This document shows positions 35,819-44,700 of a stretch of 64,000 nucleotides of DNA, piece after piece (position 1 is the stretch's first letter; every line of letters begins with the position of its first letter). The stretch covers positions 1-64,000 of the forward strand of contig NZ_CANLZW010000024.1 of the NCBI RefSeq assembly GCF_947495625.1, given 5' to 3'. This stretch comes from an uncultured Cocleimonas sp. (lineage in GTDB: Bacteria; Pseudomonadota; Gammaproteobacteria; Thiotrichales; Thiotrichaceae). A program made the position numbers and the translations under genes. The notes beneath the pieces were generated by a model, which saw only the letters and a program-made list of their open reading frames with translations, was not told the DNA's origin and made no database searches.

Positions 35819-36001
35819 ATGGAATTTTTACGAGCAATTAAAAGCGTAATGTCAGCCATGATTGGCGTACAAAAGAAAAAGAACCTGGAAGAAGACTTCT
35901 CCAAGACAACTGCAATGCCATTCATTATTGCAGGCATTATCATGACGATTGTTTTTATCCTTGCCGTGTATGCGGTAGTTAATCTGGCACTTAATGCATA
36001 A
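35819..36001 (+). CDS. DUF2970 small membrane protein
   Basis: A 60-residue protein with the family pattern AIKSVMSAMIGVQKKKNLEEDFS followed by one membrane helix (about residues 36-56). DUF2970 genes usually lie inside cox clusters. The ATG at 35819 is chosen because AAGG lies seven bases upstream; an in-frame TTG at 35813 is less likely. It lies nine bases after the ctaB stop, so it is in the same transcript. Confidence 0.85.
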   Translation: MEFLRAIKSVMSAMIGVQKKKNLEEDFSKTTAMPFIIAGIIMTIVFILAVYAVVNLALNA

Positions 36002-36348
36002 AACCTGGTCTCTTTGTGATTTTCCAGTCGAATTCTCTGTGACATTAATTCTAATGACACGAAACAAATAATATTACAAATCAATATACCCAAGTTATTT
36101 TAATAATTTGTATATATTAGTAGACCGAAATAAATGCATTTGCTATAAATGATGTTAAGTAGATTTTTGATATTTATCAAACTATGTGCGAAAAGATATT
36201 TACCACTAGTTAAAAAATACTAATATATTCTTTATATGTTTTTAACTTTAGCTGTCAACTTACGCTGTTAAGAAGATGAAGCTATCAACAAGACCAAAAG
36301 GAAAGCGGCAAAAATAATAATTTCATTAAGCTCTAGGAGACCCAATAT
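36002..36348. other. 347-base intergenic region with an FNR box
   Basis: AT-rich spacer between DUF2970 and DUF2189 on the same strand. Apart from the FNR-type box at 36167-36180 and a TAGGAGA ribosome binding sequence before 36349, I see no gene or strong hairpin. Confidence 0.6.
36167..36180. promoter_or_regulatory. FNR/ANR box upstream of the DUF2189 gene
   Basis: TTGATATTTATCAA is a perfect TTGAT-N4-ATCAA site, 169-182 bases upstream of the DUF2189 ATG. Together with the site before coxB it makes oxygen-linked control of this region likely. Confidence 0.65.
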
Positions 36349-37206
36349 ATGACTGCAGTTCAGCAAGACATACTTCATGAAGAAGAAGAGTTTGATTACT
36401 CTCAAAAAATAGAAATCAGAAAAGTAGATAGCAGTGCACCAATGCGTTGGTTGAGCAAAGGTGTAGCCGACTTTAAAGTGTCTCCAATGCTAAGTTTAAT
36501 GTACGGTGTGTTATATGCAGCGATTGGATTAGTGCTGATGTATTTAACCTATCATAATCCTATATATACATTCGGTATGGTTACAATTTTTTATCTCGCC
36601 GGCCCTGTTATTGCTGTAGGTCTATATTGTATGAGTCGACATATAGAAGCAGGGGTCAAACCTACCTTTAATGAAGGTTGTAGGGCGATGTGTTACAACC
36701 CTGTTGGGGTTATTGGATTCTCCATCGTTATTGGCATGCTTATCGTATTTTGGTCTGTCATTACTGCAGCTTTGTTTGCCGTATACTTTGGGAGTATGAC
36801 CATCACTGGAGATTTCTTTGGAACCTTGATGGCAAATAAACAAATTGTTCCTTTTGCTGCATTGCTTGGCATTATTGGTTTGTTTTTTGCGGTAGTTTGT
36901 TTCTCATTGAGTGCTATTTCAATTCCGTTAATGACGCACAGAAAAGCAGATATTGTTACGGCCATGGTAACCAGCGTTAGAGCCGTTAAAAAGAACCCTG
37001 TTGTGATGCTTACCTGGGCATTCGCCATAGTCGCATTAATTGGATTAGGCTTTGCTTTTGCTTTTGTTGGTGTGGCAATTACACTACCTATCGTTGGTCA
37101 TGCAAGTTGGCATGCTTATAGAGAGCTTGTGGTTGATGATAGAGTCATGACTGTTGACGATTGTGATTTACCAGTATTTCCTTTCATGAGGGGAAAACTT
37201 AAATAA
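36349..37206 (+). CDS. DUF2189 membrane protein
   Basis: A 285-residue protein with an acidic cytoplasmic N-terminus (HEEEEFDYSQ) and about six hydrophobic helices from residue 50 on. The segments FYLAGPVIAVGLYCMSRHIEAG and LPIVGHASWHAYRELV are DUF2189 signatures. The function of the family is unknown. An FNR box upstream suggests it is expressed under low oxygen. A bidirectional terminator follows the stop. Confidence 0.85.
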   Translation: MTAVQQDILHEEEEFDYSQKIEIRKVDSSAPMRWLSKGVADFKVSPMLSLMYGVLYAAIGLVLMYLTYHNPIYTFGMVTIFYLAGPVIAVGLYCMSRHIEAGVKPTFNEGCRAMCYNPVGVIGFSIVIGMLIVFWSVITAALFAVYFGSMTITGDFFGTLMANKQIVPFAALLGIIGLFFAVVCFSLSAISIPLMTHRKADIVTAMVTSVRAVKKNPVVMLTWAFAIVALIGLGFAFAFVGVAITLPIVGHASWHAYRELVVDDRVMTVDDCDLPVFPFMRGKLK

Positions 37207-37234
37207 CAACTCAGTTCGAAGTAACTTAGTTTAT

Positions 37235-37264
37235 AAAAAAGGCCCTGATATCAGGGCCTTTTTT
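37235..37264. terminator. Bidirectional terminator
   Basis: GGCCCTGATATCAGGGCC (37241-37258) is a perfect palindrome, preceded by an A run and followed by a T6 run. It lies between the convergent DUF2189 gene and the broken secreted-protein gene. Confidence 0.92.
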
Positions 37265-37308
37265 ATGTCTTATTCACTTTTCTTTTTTTAGCTTTTACTG
37301 ATCTGTTT

Positions 37309-38014
37309 TTAAATTTTAGTGAGTTCGAGTTTGTTCCTGCCATATTCCAGAATCAGTTTATTCTTATTGCTAGACACTTTGATCTGCTGGTTTGAATTAT
37401 GACCAGCACTAGGTGAATACAAGCTGGTGTTTGACGTTGCCAGTAATGGGTAGGGGTACTTTATCTTATTTACATAAGTCACTAATACCCCGTTTAAGAT
37501 ACCTAAGCGTATGCTGTTAATCTTGGCTTTACCTTTAATTAATTTAGCTTTGTAATGACCCAGCCTGTTTTTCCAGTTTTGTGGGATAGGTTTTGATATA
37601 AATTGTTGTCCGATTGTTTTTGGCCTGCGTTTTTGGGAGTGCAATACAACTTGTCTCTTTCCTTTGTGTGTCGCTAAGGAAAATGATAATTCACCCAATT
37701 TGACTGGAAAGAGACCCAGAAATTTACACTGTGGATAGATACGACCATTTGCTTTTTTTGATTAATCGAATAAATATCCCATCAACGGTCACAGAAGCAT
37801 ATTTCTTATGCGCCTGAATAAACAGATAACCAAACTTGGTAGAATAATGGCCTTTAAACTGTTGAAGTTCAGCTTGAGTAAACTCAGCGACTGCACTGGT
37901 GGTTTTTGCATATGCTGGCGCCGCTATGGTTACTAACGTAACTTTCGTTACAATAATCATCACGATGAAGAACAAACGGTTAATCAATAATATGCTAATC
38001 AGGAATGCATGCAT
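37309..38014 (-). pseudogene. Secreted protein gene interrupted by a +1 frameshift at an A7 tract
   Basis: Two minus-strand frames, 37724-38014 (96 codons) and 37309-37698 (129 codons), read as one protein if one A is removed from the seven-A tract at 37753-37759. The joined reading continues IFIRLIKK-ANGRIYPQCKFLG without a stop and gives about 234 residues. The N-terminus is a signal peptide (ending near APAYA). The mature protein is basic and I recognise no family. It may be a recent pseudogene, a base-call error in the homopolymer, or an expressed gene using slippage. The continuity of the second frame past its first possible start argues for a single gene. Confidence 0.75.
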
Positions 38015-38092
38015 AATTTTGTTTCACCCTTGAATATTTATTTATAAGAAGTGATCTGACGCATTAAAGTTCAGCCGGTACTATCCAATCAA

Positions 38093-38121
38093 TAAAAAAG
38101 GCCTAAAAGTAGGGGGGTGAC
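38093..38121 (-). repeat. Dispersed intergenic G6/C6 motif, copy 8
   Basis: A6 run, GGCCTAAAAGTAG, G6 run, TGAC. On the minus strand CCTA-CTTT-TAGG is followed by CCTTTTTT. It lies in the divergent region between the broken secreted-protein gene and prfB, about 117 bases before prfB, so no gene ends here. Confidence 0.8.
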
Positions 38122-38237
38122 CTTTAACTAATACGCTCGTGATTAACTAAAACAAATATACTTTTGACTCGTTTAAGGGCTTATTTTCTCTAGACAATCC
38201 CTGTATCATTGCCATTTTTTAGCATAAATGAATTTCT

Positions 38238-39333
38238 ATGGAACTCAATCCTCTCTACACGCAGATTAAAGATTTACAGCAACGCATTGACGCGTTGAGG
38301 GGGTACCTTTGACTACGACACCAAGAAAGAACTTTTAGAGGAAACGTCACGAGAATTAGAAGATCCTGAAGTCTGGAATGATCCTGAAAAAGCACGCAAG
38401 CTAGGTAAAGATAAATCTACCTACGAGAATGTGGTTCTCGCCATCGATGAGATAACCGTTCAGTTAGATGATGCCAATGATTTACTCGAAATGGCTGAAA
38501 TGGAAGATGACGCAGAAACCGTTGAAGCAGTCACTCAAGATCTTGATGCTGCAACTAAGGGTGTAGAACGTTTGGAATTCCGCCGGATGTTCTCTGGTGA
38601 AATGGACCCGAATAATGCTTTCCTCGATATTCAATCAGGTTCTGGTGGTACAGAAGCCCAAGACTGGGCGGAAATGGTACTGCGCATGTATCTGCGTTGG
38701 GGTGAAGCAAAAGGTTTCAAAGTCGAATTGATGGAAGCATCTCCGGGTGATGTTGCGGGTATCAAGTCTGCCACTATTCGCTTTGAAGGCGAATATGCTT
38801 TTGGTTGGTTGCGTACTGAAATTGGTGTACATCGCCTGGTGCGTAAGTCGCCATTCGATTCTGGCGGACGTCGTCATACATCCTTCTGTGCTGTATTCGT
38901 TTCTCCTGAAATTGATGATGATATCGAAATAGAGATCGATCCTTCTGATGTTCGTGTCGATGTTTACCGTGCTTCAGGCGCAGGTGGTCAGCACGTTAAC
39001 AAAACAGAATCTGCGGTACGTTTAACTCACTTACCAACCAATACCGTTGTGCAATGTCAAAATGGTCGTTCGCAGCATCAAAATAAAGCGACAGCAATGA
39101 AGCAATTGAAAGCGAAATTGTACGAGCAGGAAATGCAGGCGCGTAACGCTGAAAACCAACAGATGGAAGATAATAAATCTGATATTGGTTGGGGTAGTCA
39201 GATACGTTCTTACGTATTAGATGCATCACGTATCAAAGATTTACGCACTGGCGTAGAAACAGGAAATACGCAGGCCGTACTTGACGGTTCACTCGATCAA
39301 TTTATCACCGCCAGCTTAAAATCTGGTCTTTAA
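38238..39333 (+). CDS. prfB: Peptide chain release factor 2 (programmed +1 frameshift)
   Basis: Release factor 2, 364 residues after frameshifting. Translation starts at the ATG at 38238 ([11 protein letters not shown]) and meets an in-frame TGA at 38310-38312. It must shift +1 at CTT-TGA-C to continue as DYDTKKE to the stop at 39333. The SPF anticodon-like motif is at residues 204-206, and GGQ at 249-251, in the normal positions. TGA termination and A-site recognition by RF2 make the frameshift autoregulatory. lysS follows, the usual prfB-lysS pair. Confidence 0.96.
38298..38313 (+). promoter_or_regulatory. prfB frameshift site
   Basis: AGGGGG (38298-38303), an internal Shine-Dalgarno-like sequence, lies three bases before CTT TGA C (38307-38313). 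This is the conserved RF2 shift site: the ribosome slips on CTT when TGA is decoded slowly because RF2 is scarce. Confidence 0.95.
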
Positions 39334-39409
39334 TTAATACGAATTAATATCGTATATAACACCCGAAATAACAGCAGTACACTGCAGAAGTAAATAACAG
39401 AGAAGTCAC

Positions 39410-40918
39410 ATGAGCGAAGAACAAAATACAACAGCCCCTGAACAAGATGAAAACCAGTTGGTCGCATTGCGCCGTGAAAAACTGGGTCAAATGCGTGAAG
39501 ATGGAATCGCATTCCCTAATGCATTTAAACGTGATCATTATGCGCAAAATTTGCAAGATGAGTACGGGGATAAAGAGAAGCCGTGGTTCGATGAAAACGA
39601 AGTACGCGTATCTGTTGCTGGCCGTATTATGCTTAAGCGAGTTATGGGTAAGGCGAGCTTTATTACGATCTCCGATATGTCTGGACGTATTCAGGTTTAT
39701 GCTCAAATTAAATTACTCGGTGATGACCTTTACGAATCTTTCAAAGGCTGGGATAGCGGTGACATCGTAGGTGTTGAAGGCTTGTTATTCATGACTCAGA
39801 AAGGTGAGTTAACGGTTAAAGCTGACAAACTTCAATTACTGACTAAATCTTTACGCCCGTTACCAGAAAAATTCCACGGTTTGAGTGATCAAGAACAGCG
39901 TTATAGACAACGCTACCTTGATTTAATCATGAGCGAAGAAACGCGTGATACCTTCAAGGTTCGTTCTAAAGTGATTAGCTATATTCGTAACTACTTTGAG
40001 TCGAAAGACTTCATGGAAGTTGAAACGCCGATGCTACAAGTGATTCCAGGTGGTGCTACTGCAAGACCATTCGAAACACATCACAATGCATTAGGTATTG
40101 ATATGTATATGCGTATCGCGCCTGAGCTTTACCTGAAGCGATTGGTCGTGGGTGGTTTTGAGCGTGTGTTTGAAATTAACCGTAACTTCCGTAACGAGGG
40201 GTTATCAACACGTCATAATCCTGAATTCACGATGATTGAATTCTATCAAGCGTATGCAACTTTCCATGACCTTATGGATATCACAGAGGAGTTGCTTAGA
40301 GGTTTGGCTGAGCATGTGCTTGGTAATACCCAAGTGACCTATCAAGGTGAGACTTTTGACTTTGGTAAAACCTTTGATCGTATCTCGGTGAGGGATTCAA
40401 TTCTTAAGTACAACACTAATCTAACCGAAGATGATATCAATACTGAATCTGGCGCTCAAAAAGTAGCTAAAGATTTAGGTATTCATCTACAAGAGTATTG
40501 GGGTCTTGGAAAGATTCAAATGGAAATCTTCGACGAAACAGTAGAGAAGAAGCTTTTGAATCCTACATTTATTACTGAGTATCCAGCAGAGGTTTCACCA
40601 TTAGCGCGTCGTAATGACGACAATGATTTTATTACTGATCGTTTTGAATTATTCATTGGTGGTCGTGAGATAGGAAACGGTTTCTCTGAGCTTAATGATG
40701 CTGAAGACCAAGCGGAGAGATTCCAAAAACAAGTAGCTGAGAAAGATGCGGGTGATAATGAAGCGATGCATTACGATGCTGATTATATTCGTGCCCTAGA
40801 GTACGGTATGCCACCAACGGCTGGAGAAGGTATAGGAATCGATAGATTGGTTATGTTGCTGACGGATTCGCCATCAATTAGAGACGTGATCTTATTCCCG
40901 CATATGCGACCTGAATAA
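39410..40918 (+). CDS. lysS: Lysyl-tRNA synthetase, class II
   Basis: A 502-residue class II LysRS. An OB-fold anticodon-binding domain occupies about residues 60-160 ([19 protein letters not shown]). The catalytic domain follows, with motif 2 around [22 protein letters not shown] and motif 3 [13 protein letters not shown]. Length and N-terminus match bacterial LysS. The gene starts 76 bases after prfB and is probably co-transcribed. Confidence 0.97.
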   Translation: MSEEQNTTAPEQDENQLVALRREKLGQMREDGIAFPNAFKRDHYAQNLQDEYGDKEKPWFDENEVRVSVAGRIMLKRVMGKASFITISDMSGRIQVYAQIKLLGDDLYESFKGWDSGDIVGVEGLLFMTQKGELTVKADKLQLLTKSLRPLPEKFHGLSDQEQRYRQRYLDLIMSEETRDTFKVRSKVISYIRNYFESKDFMEVETPMLQVIPGGATARPFETHHNALGIDMYMRIAPELYLKRLVVGGFERVFEINRNFRNEGLSTRHNPEFTMIEFYQAYATFHDLMDITEELLRGLAEHVLGNTQVTYQGETFDFGKTFDRISVRDSILKYNTNLTEDDINTESGAQKVAKDLGIHLQEYWGLGKIQMEIFDETVEKKLLNPTFITEYPAEVSPLARRNDDNDFITDRFELFIGGREIGNGFSELNDAEDQAERFQKQVAEKDAGDNEAMHYDADYIRALEYGMPPTAGEGIGIDRLVMLLTDSPSIRDVILFPHMRPE

Positions 40919-40922
40919 ATAA

Positions 40923-41054
40923 CGCCACTGTGTATTCATCTTACACGCTAACTCTTCGTTGCCTTCGTGCTCGAGCGATCACATACTAATGTATGCTCAC
41001 GCTCTGCGCGCGAGGGCGCCTTGATTTATCGCGAAATATAAATACACAGAGGCG
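40923..41054. repeat. 132-base imperfect palindrome after lysS
   Basis: The outer arms CGCCACTGTGTATT (40923-40936) and AATACACAGAGGCG (41041-41054) match with one mismatch. Inside is a further imperfect arm region, ending in CATAC-TAAT-GTATG (40982-40995). It is locally GC-rich (GCTCTGCGCGCGAGGGCGCC) in otherwise AT-rich DNA. It resembles a small non-autonomous palindromic element (MITE or REP-type). It begins four bases past the lysS stop. Whether copies exist elsewhere cannot be told from this window. Confidence 0.6.
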
Positions 41055-41081
41055 TATTACATATATTTTATACAAAATTCG

Positions 41082-41150
41082 CTTAAAAGTAGGGGGGTGA
41101 CTATTATAGTTCTTAAAGAACCTAGGAAAGTCACCCCCCTACTTATAGCC
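41082..41150. repeat. Dispersed motif, inverted pair (copies 9a and 9b)
   Basis: AAGTAGGGGGGTGACT (41087-41102) and AGTCACCCCCCTACTT (41129-41144) are perfect 16-base inverted copies, with a 26-base loop that holds its own hairpin GTTCTT-A-AAGAAC (41109-41121). Each copy lies in terminator orientation for one of the convergent genes lysS and uspA. As RNA the whole would form one very stable stem. Confidence 0.9.
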
Positions 41151-41208
41151 ATGATTTATAGTCATTTCTTTAGTTTGAAGTTTTCCTAAAACCAAACAAA
41201 TAATTAAC

Positions 41209-42036
41209 TTAGTGAGACATCATTAATGGCGTAATCATCGTCTTCAACATTGTTTCAGTCACGCCACCAAAAACCTTTTGTTTAAGACCAGGTGTTCCAT
41301 AACCGCCCATAACTAAAAGATCTATGCTGTGGTCAGCAATTTCATTGAGTAAAACGGTTGCTACATCAAATGTACCCGCATTAATTCGGTTTACGGTTGC
41401 ATTCACATCGTGTCGTTTTAAATGTGCGACTAAATCATCAGCGAGCAATTCACCTTTAGCGGTTTTATTTTTTCCTTCCCTAACAACCGTAATAATGACT
41501 TTGTTGATATCTCTTAATAATGGTATAGCATCATGCACTGCACGAGTAGCTGCAGGAGTCCCATCCCATGCGATCATGGCGTTTTTACAGGGAATATGAT
41601 GTGCGCCAATGTAAGGCATGAAAAATACAGGGCGTCCACACAGTACGACTATTTTACTGGCTATTTTCTCTACTAATTCAAAATTCTTATTTTCAGGGTT
41701 AGCTTGTCTGAAAATGACCAAATCAAAATTACGTGCATATTGAGAAAGTCTTGTACGCGCTTCTTTTTTTCCACCAGGAATTATTTTACTCGCAAATTCC
41801 AGACTCGTTTCTGCTGCCAAAGCATTGAATTCGGCAATTCTTTTTTCAGCTTCTTGCATGCAGATAGTACGTTGCATTTTCTTATCTGATGCACGCATAT
41901 GATAAGGTTTTAACGCGGCAAGCGTCACGCCTGTTAAACGTGCATTTTGTGATTCTGCCAGTGAAAAGGCAGTTGTGATACGTTCCGCATTGGATTTGCC
42001 ATCATCAAGGTAAACCAGAATATCTTTGTAGTGCAT
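41209..42036 (-). CDS. Universal stress protein, two-domain
   Basis: A 275-residue UspA protein. The N-terminal half starts KDILVYLDDGKSN. The second half (from about residue 150) has the ATP-type motif GGYGTPGLKQKVFGGVTETML, close to the G-x2-G-x9-G-S/T nucleotide-binding pattern. Tandem Usp proteins of this size are often induced under oxygen limitation. A near-consensus FNR box lies about 100 bases upstream. Confidence 0.88.
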   Translation of the reverse strand: MHYKDILVYLDDGKSNAERITTAFSLAESQNARLTGVTLAALKPYHMRASDKKMQRTICMQEAEKRIAEFNALAAETSLEFASKIIPGGKKEARTRLSQYARNFDLVIFRQANPENKNFELVEKIASKIVVLCGRPVFFMPYIGAHHIPCKNAMIAWDGTPAATRAVHDAIPLLRDINKVIITVVREGKNKTAKGELLADDLVAHLKRHDVNATVNRINAGTFDVATVLLNEIADHSIDLLVMGGYGTPGLKQKVFGGVTETMLKTMITPLMMSH

Positions 42037-42404
42037 ATTATTTTCCCATTATAATTTTCACAAATATTCTAGCATTTTCTATAATAGAAAAATAATTTAA
42101 CTCTCGAGTATCAAGGTTTTAACGCTTAAGTTTGATATCTATCAGTAAACCACTGACTTTAAGTAATCATGAGAAAATCAGGTGGGCTAAACATTTAGGT
42201 TAACCAATCAGCTTATATGTAAGTGCATCAGAGATTTTCAAGTGTATCTTTCCATTTGTCGGATAGATTTCCATAAGTGCATTTATATGCTTAAAATGCC
42301 AATTACAATAATAAAAAATGATCTGTAGAATTTATCTGCAATACATTTAAACATCGTATACAAACTCGCATAAAAACGAATAAACAATAAAAATAGGAAT
42401 TATT
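42037..42404. other. 368-base divergent intergenic region
   Basis: AT-rich spacer between uspA (minus) and an orphan gene (plus). It contains the FNR-like box at 42132-42145 and an AGGA ribosome binding sequence before 42405. Nothing else gene-like is visible. Confidence 0.6.
42132..42145. promoter_or_regulatory. FNR/ANR-like box upstream of uspA
   Basis: TTGATATCTATCAG differs from TTGAT-N4-ATCAA only in the last base. It lies 96-109 bases upstream of the uspA ATG. Usp genes are known FNR/ANR targets in other gammaproteobacteria. Confidence 0.5.
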
Positions 42405-42788
42405 ATGTTTAAGACATTTACCCTAATTAGAAAAGAAGAAGAACAACTCTCTGACACAGAAGGAAAAATGACATTTCATCTGAAGGATGAAAGTGGATTC
42501 GAAAGAAAGGTATCTGGTTTTACGCACTTAGATGAAAACTTGAATGCTATTAGCATTTCAACGCCTAGAAAGAGAGAACACCCACTAATTCAATGTTTAT
42601 TTATAACCAATGTTGATGAGACCATCAATATTGAATTCACGCAATACAACGATGTGTTTGTTCGTAATGACCAAGATACTGCTGAAAAAACGATCGAAGA
42701 ATTAGCACGTGAAATGCAAAACAAACCTGTACGATTAGGTCCTTTGCTTAAGTCAGTTGAAATAAAGAGTACTGAATCTATTCATTAA
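42405..42788 (+). CDS. Hypothetical protein, 127 residues
   Basis: A 127-residue cytoplasmic, charged protein (FKTFTLIRKEEEQLSD; acidic and basic residues throughout, no membrane helix or signal). I recognise no family. It is preceded by a good AGGAATT ribosome binding sequence and followed by a strong terminator, so it is a real monocistronic gene. It shares its upstream region, including the FNR-like box, with uspA. Confidence 0.75.
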   Translation: MFKTFTLIRKEEEQLSDTEGKMTFHLKDESGFERKVSGFTHLDENLNAISISTPRKREHPLIQCLFITNVDETINIEFTQYNDVFVRNDQDTAEKTIEELAREMQNKPVRLGPLLKSVEIKSTESIH

Positions 42789-42810
42789 TTGAAACAGAAA
42801 TATTTTGAAG

Positions 42811-42835
42811 AAGCGCTCAAAAGAGCGCTTTTTTT
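42811..42835 (+). terminator. Rho-independent terminator
   Basis: AAGCGCTC-AAAA-GAGCGCTT followed by further Ts, 22 bases past the stop of the 127-residue gene. Confidence 0.92.
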
Positions 42836-42910
42836 ATGCCTGCTAAAAGGTCATATTAATAGACACATAAGTTAATTGAAGCGATTTAACAAAGCACGTA
42901 CTATCGCGCA

Positions 42911-43897
42911 ATGAATTCAATAGTATCAATACAAAACCTATCAAAAGTCTATGAAGGCGGTCATCAAGCCCTCAAAGAAATTAATCTGGAAATCAAAAAA
43001 GGTGAAATCCTTGCTTTACTGGGGCCGAATGGTGCTGGCAAGACAACGTTAATTTCGACGATTTGCGGTATTGTTTCTCCCAGCAGCGGAACAGTTAAAG
43101 TAAATGGTCACGATATAATTAAAAATTATCGTGATTCCAGACAAATGATAGGGCTGGTTCCACAGGAGCTGACACTGGGAGCCTTCGAAACGGTTTGGAA
43201 TACCATAAATTTCAGCCGTGGACTGTTTGGTAAAAAGAGAGACGATGCTTATCTCGAAAAATTATTAAAAGAATTATCGCTGTGGGATAAGAAAACAAAC
43301 GAGCTTAGAACCTTGTCTGGCGGCATGAAAAGACGCGTTCTAATCGCCAAAGCATTGTCTCATCAGCCTGAAATACTGTTTCTGGATGAGCCAACCGCAG
43401 GAGTGGATGTAGAGCTACGCAAAGATATGTGGAATATCGTGCGCAGGCTGAGAGAATCTGGCGTTACCATAATTTTAACCACGCATTACATTGAAGAAGC
43501 TGAAGAGATTGCTGATCGTATTGGTGTTATCAATAATGGCGAACTGCTACTGATAGAAGATAAAAAAGAGCTAATGCATAAGCTTGGTCAAAAACAGTTA
43601 ATTGTAGAGTTAAAAGAACCGACAGAGAATTTGCCAAATCTACTTTCTAAATACAATGTTAGCTTATCCCAAGATGGCGCGAAAATTACCTATACCTACG
43701 ATACCAGAGGCGATGGAACAGGCATAACGTCATTACTTCAGGCAATCAATGAGTCAGGACTTGTTTTAAAAGATATGCAAACCACACAAAGTTCACTGGA
43801 AGATATCTTCGTACATTTAGTTCACGATGATGGTTTTGATCAGAAAGAAAAAAATATTGACCAAACTGCAAAAGAGGAGAAACCTGATGCGCATTAA
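42911..43897 (+). CDS. ABC-2 type exporter ATP-binding protein (YadG-like)
   Basis: A 328-residue ABC ATPase. Walker A is GPNGAGKTT, the signature LSGGMKRR, and Walker [12 protein letters not shown], with a switch His in [10 protein letters not shown]. The C-terminal 90 residues form the extra domain common in DrrA/YadG proteins, and the last 20 are charged. It overlaps the permease gene by 11 bases. The pair resembles E. coli YadG/YadH. The substrate is unknown. Confidence 0.92.
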   Translation: MNSIVSIQNLSKVYEGGHQALKEINLEIKKGEILALLGPNGAGKTTLISTICGIVSPSSGTVKVNGHDIIKNYRDSRQMIGLVPQELTLGAFETVWNTINFSRGLFGKKRDDAYLEKLLKELSLWDKKTNELRTLSGGMKRRVLIAKALSHQPEILFLDEPTAGVDVELRKDMWNIVRRLRESGVTIILTTHYIEEAEEIADRIGVINNGELLLIEDKKELMHKLGQKQLIVELKEPTENLPNLLSKYNVSLSQDGAKITYTYDTRGDGTGITSLLQAINESGLVLKDMQTTQSSLEDIFVHLVHDDGFDQKEKNIDQTAKEEKPDAH

Positions 43898-44654
43898 TCT
43901 TCAGGCAATCAAGGTCATCTATAAATATGAAATGCTGCGCGCATGGAAGACTTTATTTCAGAGTTTGGCTTCTCCGGTAATCTCCACTGCGCTCTATTTT
44001 GTGGTGTTTGGTTCAGCAATAGGATCACGCATTGATACTATTGAAGGTGTTTCCTACGGATTGTTCATAGTGCCAGGTTTAACAATGCTGTCATTATTAA
44101 CACAGAGTATTGCGAATGCTTCGTTTGGAATTTTCTTCCCGAAATTTACCGGGAGTATTTATGAAGTACTATCGGCGCCTGTTTCATTCTTCGAAATCAT
44201 GGTCGGTTACGTCGGAGCGGCTGCGACTAAGTCCTTTATTTTAGGTGTGGTGATTCTAATAACAGCCAGTTTTTTTGTAGATTTAAAAATTGCTCACCCT
44301 GTGTGGATGGCTACCTTCCTGATTTTGACGTGTATATCATTTAGTTTGTTTGGTTTTATAATCGGGCTATGGGCGAATAATTTTGAAAAGTTACAGATTA
44401 TTCCTTTGTTGATCATCACTCCTCTGGTCTTTTTGGGCGGAAGTTTTTATTCAGTGAGCATGTTGCCACCATTCTGGCAGACAGTGACCTTGTTTAATCC
44501 CGTTTTGTATTTAGTGAGTGGTTTTCGCTGGAGCTTTTTCGAAGTATCAGACGTGAATGTCGGGCTAAGTTTAGGGATGATTGTGGTGTTTCTGGTCGCT
44601 TGTTTACTGGTTATTAGCTGGATGTTTAAAACGGGTTATCGATTGAAGGAATAA
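43887..44654 (+). CDS. ABC-2 type exporter permease (YadH-like)
   Basis: A 255-residue ABC-2 permease with six hydrophobic helices. The segments [41 protein letters not shown] and [16 protein letters not shown] match the YadH family. The ATG at 43887 is set by GAGGAG seven bases upstream, inside the ATPase gene. A further upstream in-frame ATG would overlap the ATPase more and lacks a ribosome binding sequence. Confidence 0.92.
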   Translation: MRINLQAIKVIYKYEMLRAWKTLFQSLASPVISTALYFVVFGSAIGSRIDTIEGVSYGLFIVPGLTMLSLLTQSIANASFGIFFPKFTGSIYEVLSAPVSFFEIMVGYVGAAATKSFILGVVILITASFFVDLKIAHPVWMATFLILTCISFSLFGFIIGLWANNFEKLQIIPLLIITPLVFLGGSFYSVSMLPPFWQTVTLFNPVLYLVSGFRWSFFEVSDVNVGLSLGMIVVFLVACLLVISWMFKTGYRLKE

Positions 44655-44700
44655 TGACTGTAGTTATCAAATAGCTGTGATTAGATTTTTATTACAACTA

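Noticed and set aside
38298-38312. AGGGGG in prfB as a motif copy, and the TGA as a disabling mutation
   Set aside because: It is the internal Shine-Dalgarno-like element and stop codon of the RF2 programmed frameshift.
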